A DNA stretch of 64,000 bases, from the NCBI RefSeq assembly GCF_007859735.1, contig NZ_SIHI01000001.1, positions 2,433,249 through 2,497,248 of the forward strand, given 5' to 3'. The notes below the pieces were generated by a model. The model searched no databases. It was not told the DNA's origin and saw only the letters and a program-made list of their open reading frames with translations. The first letter of the stretch is position 1, and each line of letters starts with the position of its first letter. Source of the stretch: Thalassoglobus neptunius (GTDB taxonomy: Bacteria; Planctomycetota; Planctomycetia; Planctomycetales; Planctomycetaceae). Shown piece by piece: positions 1-7,575 of the stretch. Position numbers and translations under genes: made by a program.

Positions 1-593
1 GGAACGTGATCGAGAAACGGGACGGTCCATTCTTCTCCAATGATCGCTTTCTCCAGGATCACTGGGCATTCGTATTCACACGCAATTCCCCAGCCTTCGT
101 ACAAATTCTCGGGTGAGTACACGACCGAAACGCCCAAGCTGGAACCTTGCGCGTTTGGTTTCATGAATAGCGGAAACCCGATTTCAGAAGCAGCCTGAAG
201 CACACTCGGCAGCTTCTCCTGATGATCGATCAGTCGAAATGGTGGAGTGGAAAGCCCTCGTTCAAGCAGGAAGTTTTTCGCCTGATCCTTATGAAAAGTG
301 AGTTTCGAACACGCGGAGTCGCTGCCGGTGTACGGAATTTTCAATCGATCGAGCTCACTCTGCAAAGTTCCATCTTCGCCATACTCTCCATGAAGCATAT
401 TGAGGACGACCGGCTGTTCTGGCCAACTCATTTCTCCGAGAGAAACGTCTGCCGGATCGACTTCATGAACACTGTGGCCCCTTGCTCGCAAAGCATTCGC
501 AGCGCATGCACCAGACTCGCAGCTGATCTCTCTCTCAGGGGATTCTCCTCCAGCAAGGACGACAATACTCACCTCCGTGGGAATACGATTCAA
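1..593 (-). CDS. ddl: D-alanine--D-alanine ligase, N-terminal part (cut by window edge)
   Basis: The gene runs off the left edge, so only about 197 codons of the N-terminal half are visible. The product would join two D-alanines for peptidoglycan precursors, using ATP, in the cytoplasm. The N-lobe shows VVLAGGESPEREIS, then MLHGEYGEDGTLQ and PYTGSDSACSKLTFHKD, followed by the start of the ATP-grasp domain (PLFMKPNAQGSSLGV). This order is typical of Ddl. I chose a TTG start at 593 because GGAGGAG lies six bases upstream and no ATG fits. An intact-looking Ddl is of interest because planctomycete peptidoglycan was long disputed. The C-terminal catalytic part lies outside the window, so activity cannot be judged. 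Confidence 0.9.
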   Translation of the reverse strand, partial: MNRIPTEVSIVVLAGGESPEREISCESGACAANALRARGHSVHEVDPADVSLGEMSWPEQPVVLNMLHGEYGEDGTLQSELDRLKIPYTGSDSACSKLTFHKDQAKNFLLERGLSTPPFRLIDHQEKLPSVLQAASEIGFPLFMKPNAQGSSLGVSVVYSPENLYEGWGIACEYECPVILEKAIIGEEWTVPFLDHV

Positions 594-800
594 AGAGTGC
601 TCCTCCTCAAAACTTCAATTTTGACGGTTCGGATGTTCAAGACGAGAAATCCGGTTGTTCTCGAAAGTGAAGGAATTGAGACCACGAACAACTGCCAGAT
701 GATGGCAACCATCAGAGAGATTGCATACTATCTTTGCAATAAGTGAGACGATAGAACGTCTTCTTCGGCTAAATCAGCTCTGAAAGTATCGCCTTATCTC

Positions 801-1718
801 ATGCGATTTTCACCTCTCACTTCCACAATTTCGTCACCCGTTGCCTCCAACGTTCCTGAACCGGTCATGAAGTTAACCTTCTTCGACCGACTCAGTGCTG
901 GAATGATTGCGTTCGTGCTCGGGCTCATTCTGGTCGTGATCGCGATTGTCATCTGGTGGGCAACGACTCGCCCTCCGAGGCAAACGTTTCTCGTCCCGAT
1001 GGAGATGGTCGAAATCGCCGGAGGTGCTGAAGATGGGGCTCCCGACGAGACTCTGAAGGTCGAATCGCCCGAAGATCCGGCAGAAAACCCATCTCCCAAC
1101 GAAGAAGTTCTCGACGAGCAGGAATTGACCGAAGTGGTCGACAATGTCGTCGAACTGGCCGATCAGGCCACACAACAAGCTCAGCAGGTCAATGCTGTCT
1201 CGACCGACGCATCCGGAACTCCGGGAAGTGCTGATGGAACGGGCCGCCGCGGATTAGGAAACGGCCCAGGAACGGGAGGAATTCCGAACGAACAGCGATG
1301 GTTCATTCGCTACTCCGACGAAGCTTCGATTTCTGAATACGCCAAACAACTCGATTATTTTGGAATTGAAATGGGCGCGCTGCTCCCCAGCGGACAACTC
1401 GTCCTGCTTTCTGGAATGAGCGGTACACCAAGAAAAGTGACCAAGTCTTCCGGAAAGGGAGAAACGCGTCTTTACATGACCTGGCAGGCAGGAAATCGAA
1501 AAGCTGCAGACGCTGAGCTGTTTAAGCGGGCGGGAGTGGACGTTTCTGATGCCATTCTCTTCCACTTCTATCCCAAGAAGACTGAACAGCTTTTGCTGCA
1601 GACTGAATACGAATATGCAAAACGGAACGCCAAAGAGATTCGACGAACCTACTTCGTCGTGACTCGAAAAGGTTCCGGGTACAATTTTGTTGTCACACGA
1701 CAGACCTACTTGCGGTAA
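801..1718 (+). CDS. Membrane-anchored protein of unknown function, first gene of ExbB/ExbD cluster
   Basis: 305 residues. A single hydrophobic segment lies at about 33-54 (GMIAFVLGLILVVIAIVIWW). An acidic, Pro/Glu/Gln-rich linker (about 75-150) and a Gly-rich stretch (about 150-162) follow, then a compact C-terminal domain of about 140 residues. The layout (one N-terminal membrane helix, an extended acidic linker, a small C-terminal domain) resembles TonB or TolA, and the gene sits where such a partner would be expected. However, I see no TonB C-terminal motif, so the function is unassigned. Start choice is uncertain: the ATG at 801 has no clear ribosome site, and an in-frame ATG at 867 would still keep the membrane helix. 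It is probably co-transcribed with the ExbB-like gene 47 bases downstream. Confidence 0.75.
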   Translation: MRFSPLTSTISSPVASNVPEPVMKLTFFDRLSAGMIAFVLGLILVVIAIVIWWATTRPPRQTFLVPMEMVEIAGGAEDGAPDETLKVESPEDPAENPSPNEEVLDEQELTEVVDNVVELADQATQQAQQVNAVSTDASGTPGSADGTGRRGLGNGPGTGGIPNEQRWFIRYSDEASISEYAKQLDYFGIEMGALLPSGQLVLLSGMSGTPRKVTKSSGKGETRLYMTWQAGNRKAADAELFKRAGVDVSDAILFHFYPKKTEQLLLQTEYEYAKRNAKEIRRTYFVVTRKGSGYNFVVTRQTYLR

Positions 1719-1765
1719 CGTTCCCAGATCGTGACGATCGCAATTACTGAGTTGAAAGCAGGATT

Positions 1766-2413
1766 ATGGAACTGATTCTGAGATGGTCAGGGCCGGTGAT
1801 TTACATCGCCATGGCATTGGCTGCACTGTATGGGTTGTTCTGCGTGGTCTTGCTGATCCGCAAGATCAGTCAGAAGAGATTCTCCAGTCCGGCACGGTCG
1901 GCAGAGTTTCTCGAGGAAGTCCGCGATCGTCTTTATCGACGAGATTTCGACGGCATCGCCGAGCTCTGTGATTCGCCTCCATACTGGAGCAAAGCATTGG
2001 CTCAAATGATCCTGGTGGCATTGGCTCATCGCGATCGGGGTTTGTCGAAGCTGCGAGTCCTACTCGCTGAAAAGTACGAGCGTGACGTTCTCGCTGACCT
2101 GGAATATCGCTTTTCGTGGATCGGAACGATTGTCAAAACCGCTCCGATGCTGGGGCTGCTCGGAACCGTTTCGGGGATGATTCTGGCGTTCAAGAAAATC
2201 GCGGGTGCCTCAGAATCAGGTGTGAACCCAGCCGACCTCGCGGAAGACATCAGCTTCGCCCTGTTCACAACCGCCTGTGGTTTGATGATCGCCATTCCAT
2301 TGACGATGCTGGCGTCGCTGGTGCAGGTTCGAAAAGGCAAAATGACCGACGCTGTTCAGGAAGACCTAAGTGAGTTTCTTCACGACCTCGAAAAGGTCAT
2401 GGCGGAAGGTTAA
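1766..2413 (+). CDS. MotA/TolQ/ExbB-family proton channel protein
   Basis: 215 residues with the family's three-helix plan. One helix is near the N-terminus (about 10-33). After a cytoplasmic region of about 80 residues come two helices (about 117-143 and 160-186). The conserved core is visible as APMLGLLGTVSGMILAF, and the last helix as FTTACGLMIAIPLTM. ExbB/TolQ proteins form the pentameric stator that, with ExbD/TolR, turns proton flow into mechanical work on a periplasmic partner. Two ExbD-like genes follow directly, supporting an ExbB-ExbD complex. Length is close to TolQ/ExbB (about 220-240). Whether the system drives TonB-like import, Tol-like envelope maintenance or secretion cannot be told from this gene alone. 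Confidence 0.92.
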   Translation: MELILRWSGPVIYIAMALAALYGLFCVVLLIRKISQKRFSSPARSAEFLEEVRDRLYRRDFDGIAELCDSPPYWSKALAQMILVALAHRDRGLSKLRVLLAEKYERDVLADLEYRFSWIGTIVKTAPMLGLLGTVSGMILAFKKIAGASESGVNPADLAEDISFALFTTACGLMIAIPLTMLASLVQVRKGKMTDAVQEDLSEFLHDLEKVMAEG

Positions 2414-2522
2414 CCCTCGAAACAATGGTCGTTCGACAATTCCAACTGTCGAGCCCAGTCAGTGAAACGAAACCGTTCAACGGACACAATGATGGCTCTG
2501 ATGTGTCGAGAAGGATGGCAAG

Positions 2523-2969
2523 GTGCCGGCAAATTTCTCCAAGAGTAAGCGAGTCGAGAGCGACGACGACGATCTGGATATCACTCCGATGATCGACGTG
2601 ACGTTCCTGCTTTTGATCTTCTTCATGGTGACCTCCAACATGAAGAAGGCAGCGACGGTCCATATCCCCCCAGCGAGACACGGACAGGGAATCGCCCTTT
2701 CGAAATCCACGGTCCTGACAATCTTCAACACTGACGGAGACCCGGAAATTTATCTCTCCGACGGAACCAAAGAGAACGGTCCCGTGACACCCGAAGAGGT
2801 CACCGCCTACGTCAACGAGGGGATTTCTGAGGGAAAGATGAATGTGATTATCAAAGCCGACTCGGAACTGCCGTCGGGATATGTCGAAGAGGTCGCCCGA
2901 GCTGCGAATAATACAGAGAACGAGGCGGAACTGAAGTTTTACGTAGGCGTGATGGACAAAGACAACTAA
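2523..2969 (+). CDS. ExbD/TolR-family biopolymer transport protein (first copy)
   Basis: 148 residues, close to the usual ExbD/TolR length. A short acidic N-terminus (DDDDLDITPMIDV) precedes the single membrane helix (about 25-43), and a periplasmic domain of about 100 residues follows. Asp25, in PMIDVTFLLLIFFM, sits where ExbD and TolR carry the proton-carrying aspartate. I took the GTG start at 2523 because GAAGGA lies eight bases upstream and there is no ATG before the helix. It would form the stator with the upstream ExbB-like protein. A second, different ExbD follows within 25 bases, so the channel may be heteromeric or the two may serve at different times. Confidence 0.92.
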   Translation: MPANFSKSKRVESDDDDLDITPMIDVTFLLLIFFMVTSNMKKAATVHIPPARHGQGIALSKSTVLTIFNTDGDPEIYLSDGTKENGPVTPEEVTAYVNEGISEGKMNVIIKADSELPSGYVEEVARAANNTENEAELKFYVGVMDKDN

Positions 2970-2991
2970 CCCGGATAGTTAAAGAGCACTT

Positions 2992-3705
2992 ATGCCGATC
3001 CTGTTTCGATGCTCCCACTGTGGGCAGAAACTCAGCATTACCCGCCGAAAAGCGGGCAAGGTGATTACTTGTCCGGAGTGCGTGCATCGCGTGAAAGTTC
3101 CCGTCCCCGATGCACTCGAAACGGCTGCCAGCCCGATCGAAGAGGACGAACAGGCTGAGAAACTTCAAATCGTCCGAAACGAACAGGCAAGCCTCTCGCA
3201 AGAAGAGATTCGAAACGAGTGGGTTGAGCGAGCCAATCCCTGGATTGAGGATGAAGACGAGGAGGACGACGACTTCAGCCTGGGCGCCGTCGAACTCGAA
3301 GAATCGGGTCTCGATATGACGCCAATGGTCGACGTGACATTCCTGCTCCTCATCTTCTTCATGATCACAGCCTCGTTCAGCATGCAACGGTCGCTGGAAA
3401 CTGCGCCCCCCGAACCGGATCAGGAAGGCGCCGCCCAATCGATCACCATGGAAGATCTCGAAGAAGAGTCTGTCGTTGTCGAGATCGACGAACAAAACAA
3501 CATCCGGGTCGATGACGTCCCTGTCTCCGGAATCGGAGAATTGACGGACCTTCTCGGAGCGAAAATCAGTAACGAAGGCAAGACCGAGATGCTCATCGAA
3601 GCTCACGCGAATGCCACACATGGAATCGTCGTGGCCGTCACCGATGCCGGAATTGAAGTTGAGATGCAGCGAATCCGCCGAGCCTCGAAGAAAGGGGACG
3701 ACTGA
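2992..3705 (+). CDS. ExbD/TolR-family protein with N-terminal zinc ribbon (second copy)
   Basis: 237 residues, about 90 longer than ordinary ExbD. The extra N-terminal part begins with a zinc-ribbon-like module: CSHC at 7-10 and CPEC at 27-30, with basic residues between. A Glu/Asp-rich linker leads to the membrane helix at about 114-132. Asp114 in PMVDVTFLLLIFFM matches the ExbD/TolR proton-carrying aspartate. The rest is a periplasmic domain. The ribbon would be on the cytoplasmic side, where it could bind a partner or nucleic acid; that is inference. Spacing of 22 bases from the first ExbD suggests one transcript. Confidence 0.9.
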   Translation: MPILFRCSHCGQKLSITRRKAGKVITCPECVHRVKVPVPDALETAASPIEEDEQAEKLQIVRNEQASLSQEEIRNEWVERANPWIEDEDEEDDDFSLGAVELEESGLDMTPMVDVTFLLLIFFMITASFSMQRSLETAPPEPDQEGAAQSITMEDLEEESVVVEIDEQNNIRVDDVPVSGIGELTDLLGAKISNEGKTEMLIEAHANATHGIVVAVTDAGIEVEMQRIRRASKKGDD

Positions 3706-3866
3706 TCACCGGACGGTTCCGTCCGTCAGTCATCACATTCCCCCGATTCCAAAGCCCGATGAAACTCGAATCCAAAGCAAAATCCGAAGTCTGAATTCAA
3801 CGATCAAAAATGATAATCGAATCCGAATTCCTCATCGAATTCGGCTCTTCTGAGCAAGCAGGTTGA

Positions 3867-6800
3867 TTGATGCCGTTTCTTGAAATCATTCATATGTCTG
3901 GCGATTCTGAGCGACGGGAACTGTCGAAACAGATCCCAGTCACCATCGGAAGCCACGCGTCTGCCGACATCACGATCGAAGAACCGGATGTCGAGATTCT
4001 GCACTGCCGAATCAGTTGGGGGAAGTCGGCGTTCGAAGCAGTTTCTCTGGGAACTGGCTCGATCGATGTCAACGGAACTCCGGTCAACAAGGCCGTTTTG
4101 AAAGACGGAGATGTCCTGAGATTCGGGTCAGTCGATCTTCGCTTTCATACCGAAGAAGAAGCCGACGTCGCTGGAGTTGGTGTCGATAGTGCCTCCTCAC
4201 TGAAACCGTTGACGGAAGAAGTCGAAGTGAGACGAGAAAGAGAAGAACGTTCTCGACCAGCCAAGCCATCAGAAGATGTTGTTGATGATGTCGAAGAATT
4301 CGACGACGACGATTTCGATGGTTCCAACGAAGGTAGCCTCGCCGCCGGACTCGAGGCCCTCGCTGCCGAAAGCCGCAGTGGAGAGATCTCGTCCAAACCG
4401 AAGAAAAAATCCAAGTCATCGAAGTCATCACGCTCGTCCACGAAATCAAAGAGCCGAAGCAGTTCAAAGCCCGCAAGCACAGAGAAGTCTGCCCCCGTCA
4501 AACCGGTCAAAGCTGAGGCAAGTCCCCCTCCAGCTTCGGAACCGAAAGTTCCGGAACCTCAACCGGTCGTCAGTCGTGATGATGAAATGAGTCCTCGCCT
4601 CCGGGAAGCGATGCGTTCTTCCCGGCAACGTCGTCCCGGTGAAGAAGATCCGCTGCGTTCTCCACTCGTGCTCGGTCTCGCTGGCGGTGCAGTTGCATTG
4701 ATGCTGACTGGAGCAATCTTCTACTTCATCGCGTTTCGTCAGACGACTCAACAGGAATTCGATCAGGCGAAAGCGGTCTACGACGAAGGCAAGTTTCAGA
4801 ACGCGATCGCCGCATTCAACGAATTCATCCTCCTGCATCCTCGTGACGAACTCAGCGTGAAAGCGAAGGAGTTGCTGGGACTGGCGCGCGTCCGACAGCA
4901 GATCGAAAGCGCAACGCCCAAATTCCCCGAAGGACTCGATGTACTGCGAGTCTTCATCCGTGAAAACTCCGATCGAGAAGCGGATTTCGAAGCACTTCAC
5001 CCGGAAATTGTCACGCACGCTCGAAAGATCTCGCTCGAAGCAGCAGTCGCTGCGGGAAGACAATTCAACGAAGATTTCCTCCGCATCTCGCGAGAAGCCC
5101 GGACGATCTTGAACACTTACTCGCCCAAAGATGCTCCGCCGACGGAAACGCTCAATCAAATCGAATCAGCACTTCGAGTTTCCGAAGCAGCGATTCTGCG
5201 AAACAACGTTTTCAAAGATCATGTCGACCGAATGGAAGCGGCTCTGAACACAGAAGGAGGAGAACCTTCTCCACTCGATGCGCTCAAAATCCGGCGTGAT
5301 CTCATCGTTCGCTATCCCACGTCGAGCCCAACGGATCGGAATGGATTCGAGAACGACAAACAGGTGGTGGCTCTCTTCAATCGAGCACTCACCGCCGAAA
5401 AAGACAAAGTTGTCCCAATTGATGTCGAGCAGGAAGCGATCGTTGAAGATCGAACTCCCGAAGCCGATCTGCTTACGCTCGCGTTTCAGGGTCGGACGAA
5501 AATCGATGAAATCTCCGTCGGCAAGTCCGTCATCGCCCTTGCGAAAGACTGCCTGTACGGAGTCGACTTCGTTACGGGAGAACCCGTCTGGCGACGCGTC
5601 ATCGGTCTCAACACTCCATTCTTCCCGATCGAAGAAGACAACCTCCCCAGCGTCATTTACTTCGATACCAATCACCTCGAACTGGTTCGGCTCCATCAAA
5701 CGACTGGACAACTCATCTGGCGTCAGCGAATCGACGACTACGTCAGCAGTTCTCCGCTCATGGTCGACAACACCATCTATCTGTCGACAGATTCCGGTCG
5801 GTTAATTGCAATCGACCTCGAAAGCGGCCAGATGGTCGGAGAGCTTCAGTTCTCACAGCCCATTTCCGGAGCGGTCCAGCTTCGCGATGAACAACATCTG
5901 CTTGTCGCTGGCTACGAAGAAGTCCTCTACACCGTCTCTCAACGTCCATTCGAATGCACGAATGTCTCTTATCTGGGACAAGCTCCGGGATCTGTTGGGG
6001 CACCGCTGCTTCCAATGGGACCGTACATGCTGCTCATTGAAAACCGAACAGATTCGGCGACGCTCCATCTGCTGCTTGCGGAATCCGGAACAGAACCGAT
6101 TATTGAAGTCGATTCCGCTCGCGTTTCAGGTCGTGTCATCGACGCCCCAGTGATTCGCGGTCGCGACCTGTTCGTCCCAGCGACAGGACAGAGAATCTAC
6201 GCGTTCAACGTCTCTGACGATCCCGGTCAACCTCCATTGACAGCTGGCCCCGTCTTCGAAGGGGCCCGAATGGGTGACGTCAGCATGAGCCTTCTGACCG
6301 GTCCAAATGGTCAAGTTTGGATGGCGACAGATGCACTCAATCGATTGCAACTGACAACAGATTCGCTCCAGCCTGACGGAGATCCCATTTCTCCGGGACT
6401 GGCAACTCAACCGCTCAAAGCTCTGTCTGGATTCCTTCTCAACGGACGCAGCCGACCTTACACCTCGGCCGCAACGTTTACTCGCACAGATCGAGAATCA
6501 CTGACAAGTGACTGGCAAATCGTTCTCGGCGGACGCCCGCTCGCTTCGACTGTTCGAGACAATGGAGCGTTCAACCTCGCGGTCGTCAACGAAGCTGGCC
6601 ACGCCTTTCGCGTCGGAGATCGCCAGCTGTCGAGCGGTCCGTTTCTGACGAATGCATCTGTCCGACTTCCGCTTCATCCTGATCTCGTCACTCCGCTGAT
6701 GGGGGCAGAGATGTCGAAGAATCGTATTGCCGTCGTCTGCGGAGATCCGGAACCTCGCTTGTGGATGATCAACGCCGCCGGGCAAATTGAGGGTTCACCT

Positions 6801-7526
6801 CAACTCAGCAAGCCGCTTCAAGCCCCGCCTTGTCCGCTGGGAGATCGCGTTGTCTTGCCGATTCCCGGAGCACTCGACTTTGCCCGCTTCTCCGGCCAGT
6901 CACGGATTCGCGGATTTCAGCTTCCGACAGGTGATGAATCGGAATGGGAAGATGTCGCCCCCATCAACGACGAAACCATCGTCGCTGTGTCCACCAACGG
7001 GACCGTTCGACTCCTGAAGATTCAGACATCGCCAAGCCCTCACCTTGCTGAAGTCGCCAAACTCGAATTAGGCAGTGATGTTTCCATTCCGGTCGCAACC
7101 ACTGATTCGATGATTGCAGTCGCCGATGCCTCTCGGAAGTTATCGCTTCTCGACACCAACCGCCTCGATCCGATTGCAACCCGCCAGTTCTCTGACCCCA
7201 TATCGACAACACCGGTCTTCATTGGGGACATCATTCTCATTCCACAGGGCGGAAAGTCACTCTTGGCAGCCACGACAACTGATCTGAGCGACGTCTTCAC
7301 GATCCCAACCAACGGTGTTCCGCCGACCGGAGCTGTTGAAAAGGACTCAAAAGTTGTGATCACATTGCAGAACGGACAAGTGCTGTATGTCGATCTGAAC
7401 AGCCATGAAGTCACAGCCCGGCAGTCTCTCGACGCCACGCTGAGCGATCCGCCATTCCTCGCGGAAGGAAGTGTGTTCGTCTTCTCGATTGATGGAACGC
7501 TTTACAAACTTCACGCCCCCTCGTGA
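3867..7526 (+). CDS. FHA domain - membrane helix - PQQ/beta-propeller repeat protein
   Basis: 1219 residues. Residues about 20-95 look like a forkhead-associated domain (VTIGSHASADITI..., then a core ending in GDVLRFGSVDLRF), which in known families binds phosphothreonine. Residues 110-260 are low-complexity Ser/Lys/Glu-rich. A membrane helix lies at about 266-290 (LVLGLAGGAVALMLTGAIFY), followed by a TPR-like helical part (about 295-345). From about 530 to the end there are repeated beta-strand units of the PQQ/WD-like type (for example LYGVDFVTGEPVWRR and GRLIAIDLESGQMVG), so a periplasmic propeller is likely. This arrangement would link a cytoplasmic phospho-signal to an envelope machine. 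The preceding gap of 161 bases and the following coupled genes suggest a cluster of ExbB/ExbD partners. Confidence 0.82.
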   Translation: MMPFLEIIHMSGDSERRELSKQIPVTIGSHASADITIEEPDVEILHCRISWGKSAFEAVSLGTGSIDVNGTPVNKAVLKDGDVLRFGSVDLRFHTEEEADVAGVGVDSASSLKPLTEEVEVRREREERSRPAKPSEDVVDDVEEFDDDDFDGSNEGSLAAGLEALAAESRSGEISSKPKKKSKSSKSSRSSTKSKSRSSSKPASTEKSAPVKPVKAEASPPPASEPKVPEPQPVVSRDDEMSPRLREAMRSSRQRRPGEEDPLRSPLVLGLAGGAVALMLTGAIFYFIAFRQTTQQEFDQAKAVYDEGKFQNAIAAFNEFILLHPRDELSVKAKELLGLARVRQQIESATPKFPEGLDVLRVFIRENSDREADFEALHPEIVTHARKISLEAAVAAGRQFNEDFLRISREARTILNTYSPKDAPPTETLNQIESALRVSEAAILRNNVFKDHVDRMEAALNTEGGEPSPLDALKIRRDLIVRYPTSSPTDRNGFENDKQVVALFNRALTAEKDKVVPIDVEQEAIVEDRTPEADLLTLAFQGRTKIDEISVGKSVIALAKDCLYGVDFVTGEPVWRRVIGLNTPFFPIEEDNLPSVIYFDTNHLELVRLHQTTGQLIWRQRIDDYVSSSPLMVDNTIYLSTDSGRLIAIDLESGQMVGELQFSQPISGAVQLRDEQHLLVAGYEEVLYTVSQRPFECTNVSYLGQAPGSVGAPLLPMGPYMLLIENRTDSATLHLLLAESGTEPIIEVDSARVSGRVIDAPVIRGRDLFVPATGQRIYAFNVSDDPGQPPLTAGPVFEGARMGDVSMSLLTGPNGQVWMATDALNRLQLTTDSLQPDGDPISPGLATQPLKALSGFLLNGRSRPYTSAATFTRTDRESLTSDWQIVLGGRPLASTVRDNGAFNLAVVNEAGHAFRVGDRQLSSGPFLTNASVRLPLHPDLVTPLMGAEMSKNRIAVVCGDPEPRLWMINAAGQIEGSPQLSKPLQAPPCPLGDRVVLPIPGALDFARFSGQSRIRGFQLPTGDESEWEDVAPINDETIVAVSTNGTVRLLKIQTSPSPHLAEVAKLELGSDVSIPVATTDSMIAVADASRKLSLLDTNRLDPIATRQFSDPISTTPVFIGDIILIPQGGKSLLAATTTDLSDVFTIPTNGVPPTGAVEKDSKVVITLQNGQVLYVDLNSHEVTARQSLDATLSDPPFLAEGSVFVFSIDGTLYKLHAPS

Positions 7527-7575
7527 GTCCAAAGCAACAGGACTTTCTCAGTTTGACCTCATGACTTGTTGGACA

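Noticed and set aside
222..746. Open frame of 174 codons on the plus strand
   Set aside because: Antisense to the clearly recognisable Ddl frame; no ribosome site and no protein-like composition.
801..1718. TonB assignment for the first cluster gene
   Set aside because: Layout is TonB/TolA-like, but no TonB C-terminal signature was visible.
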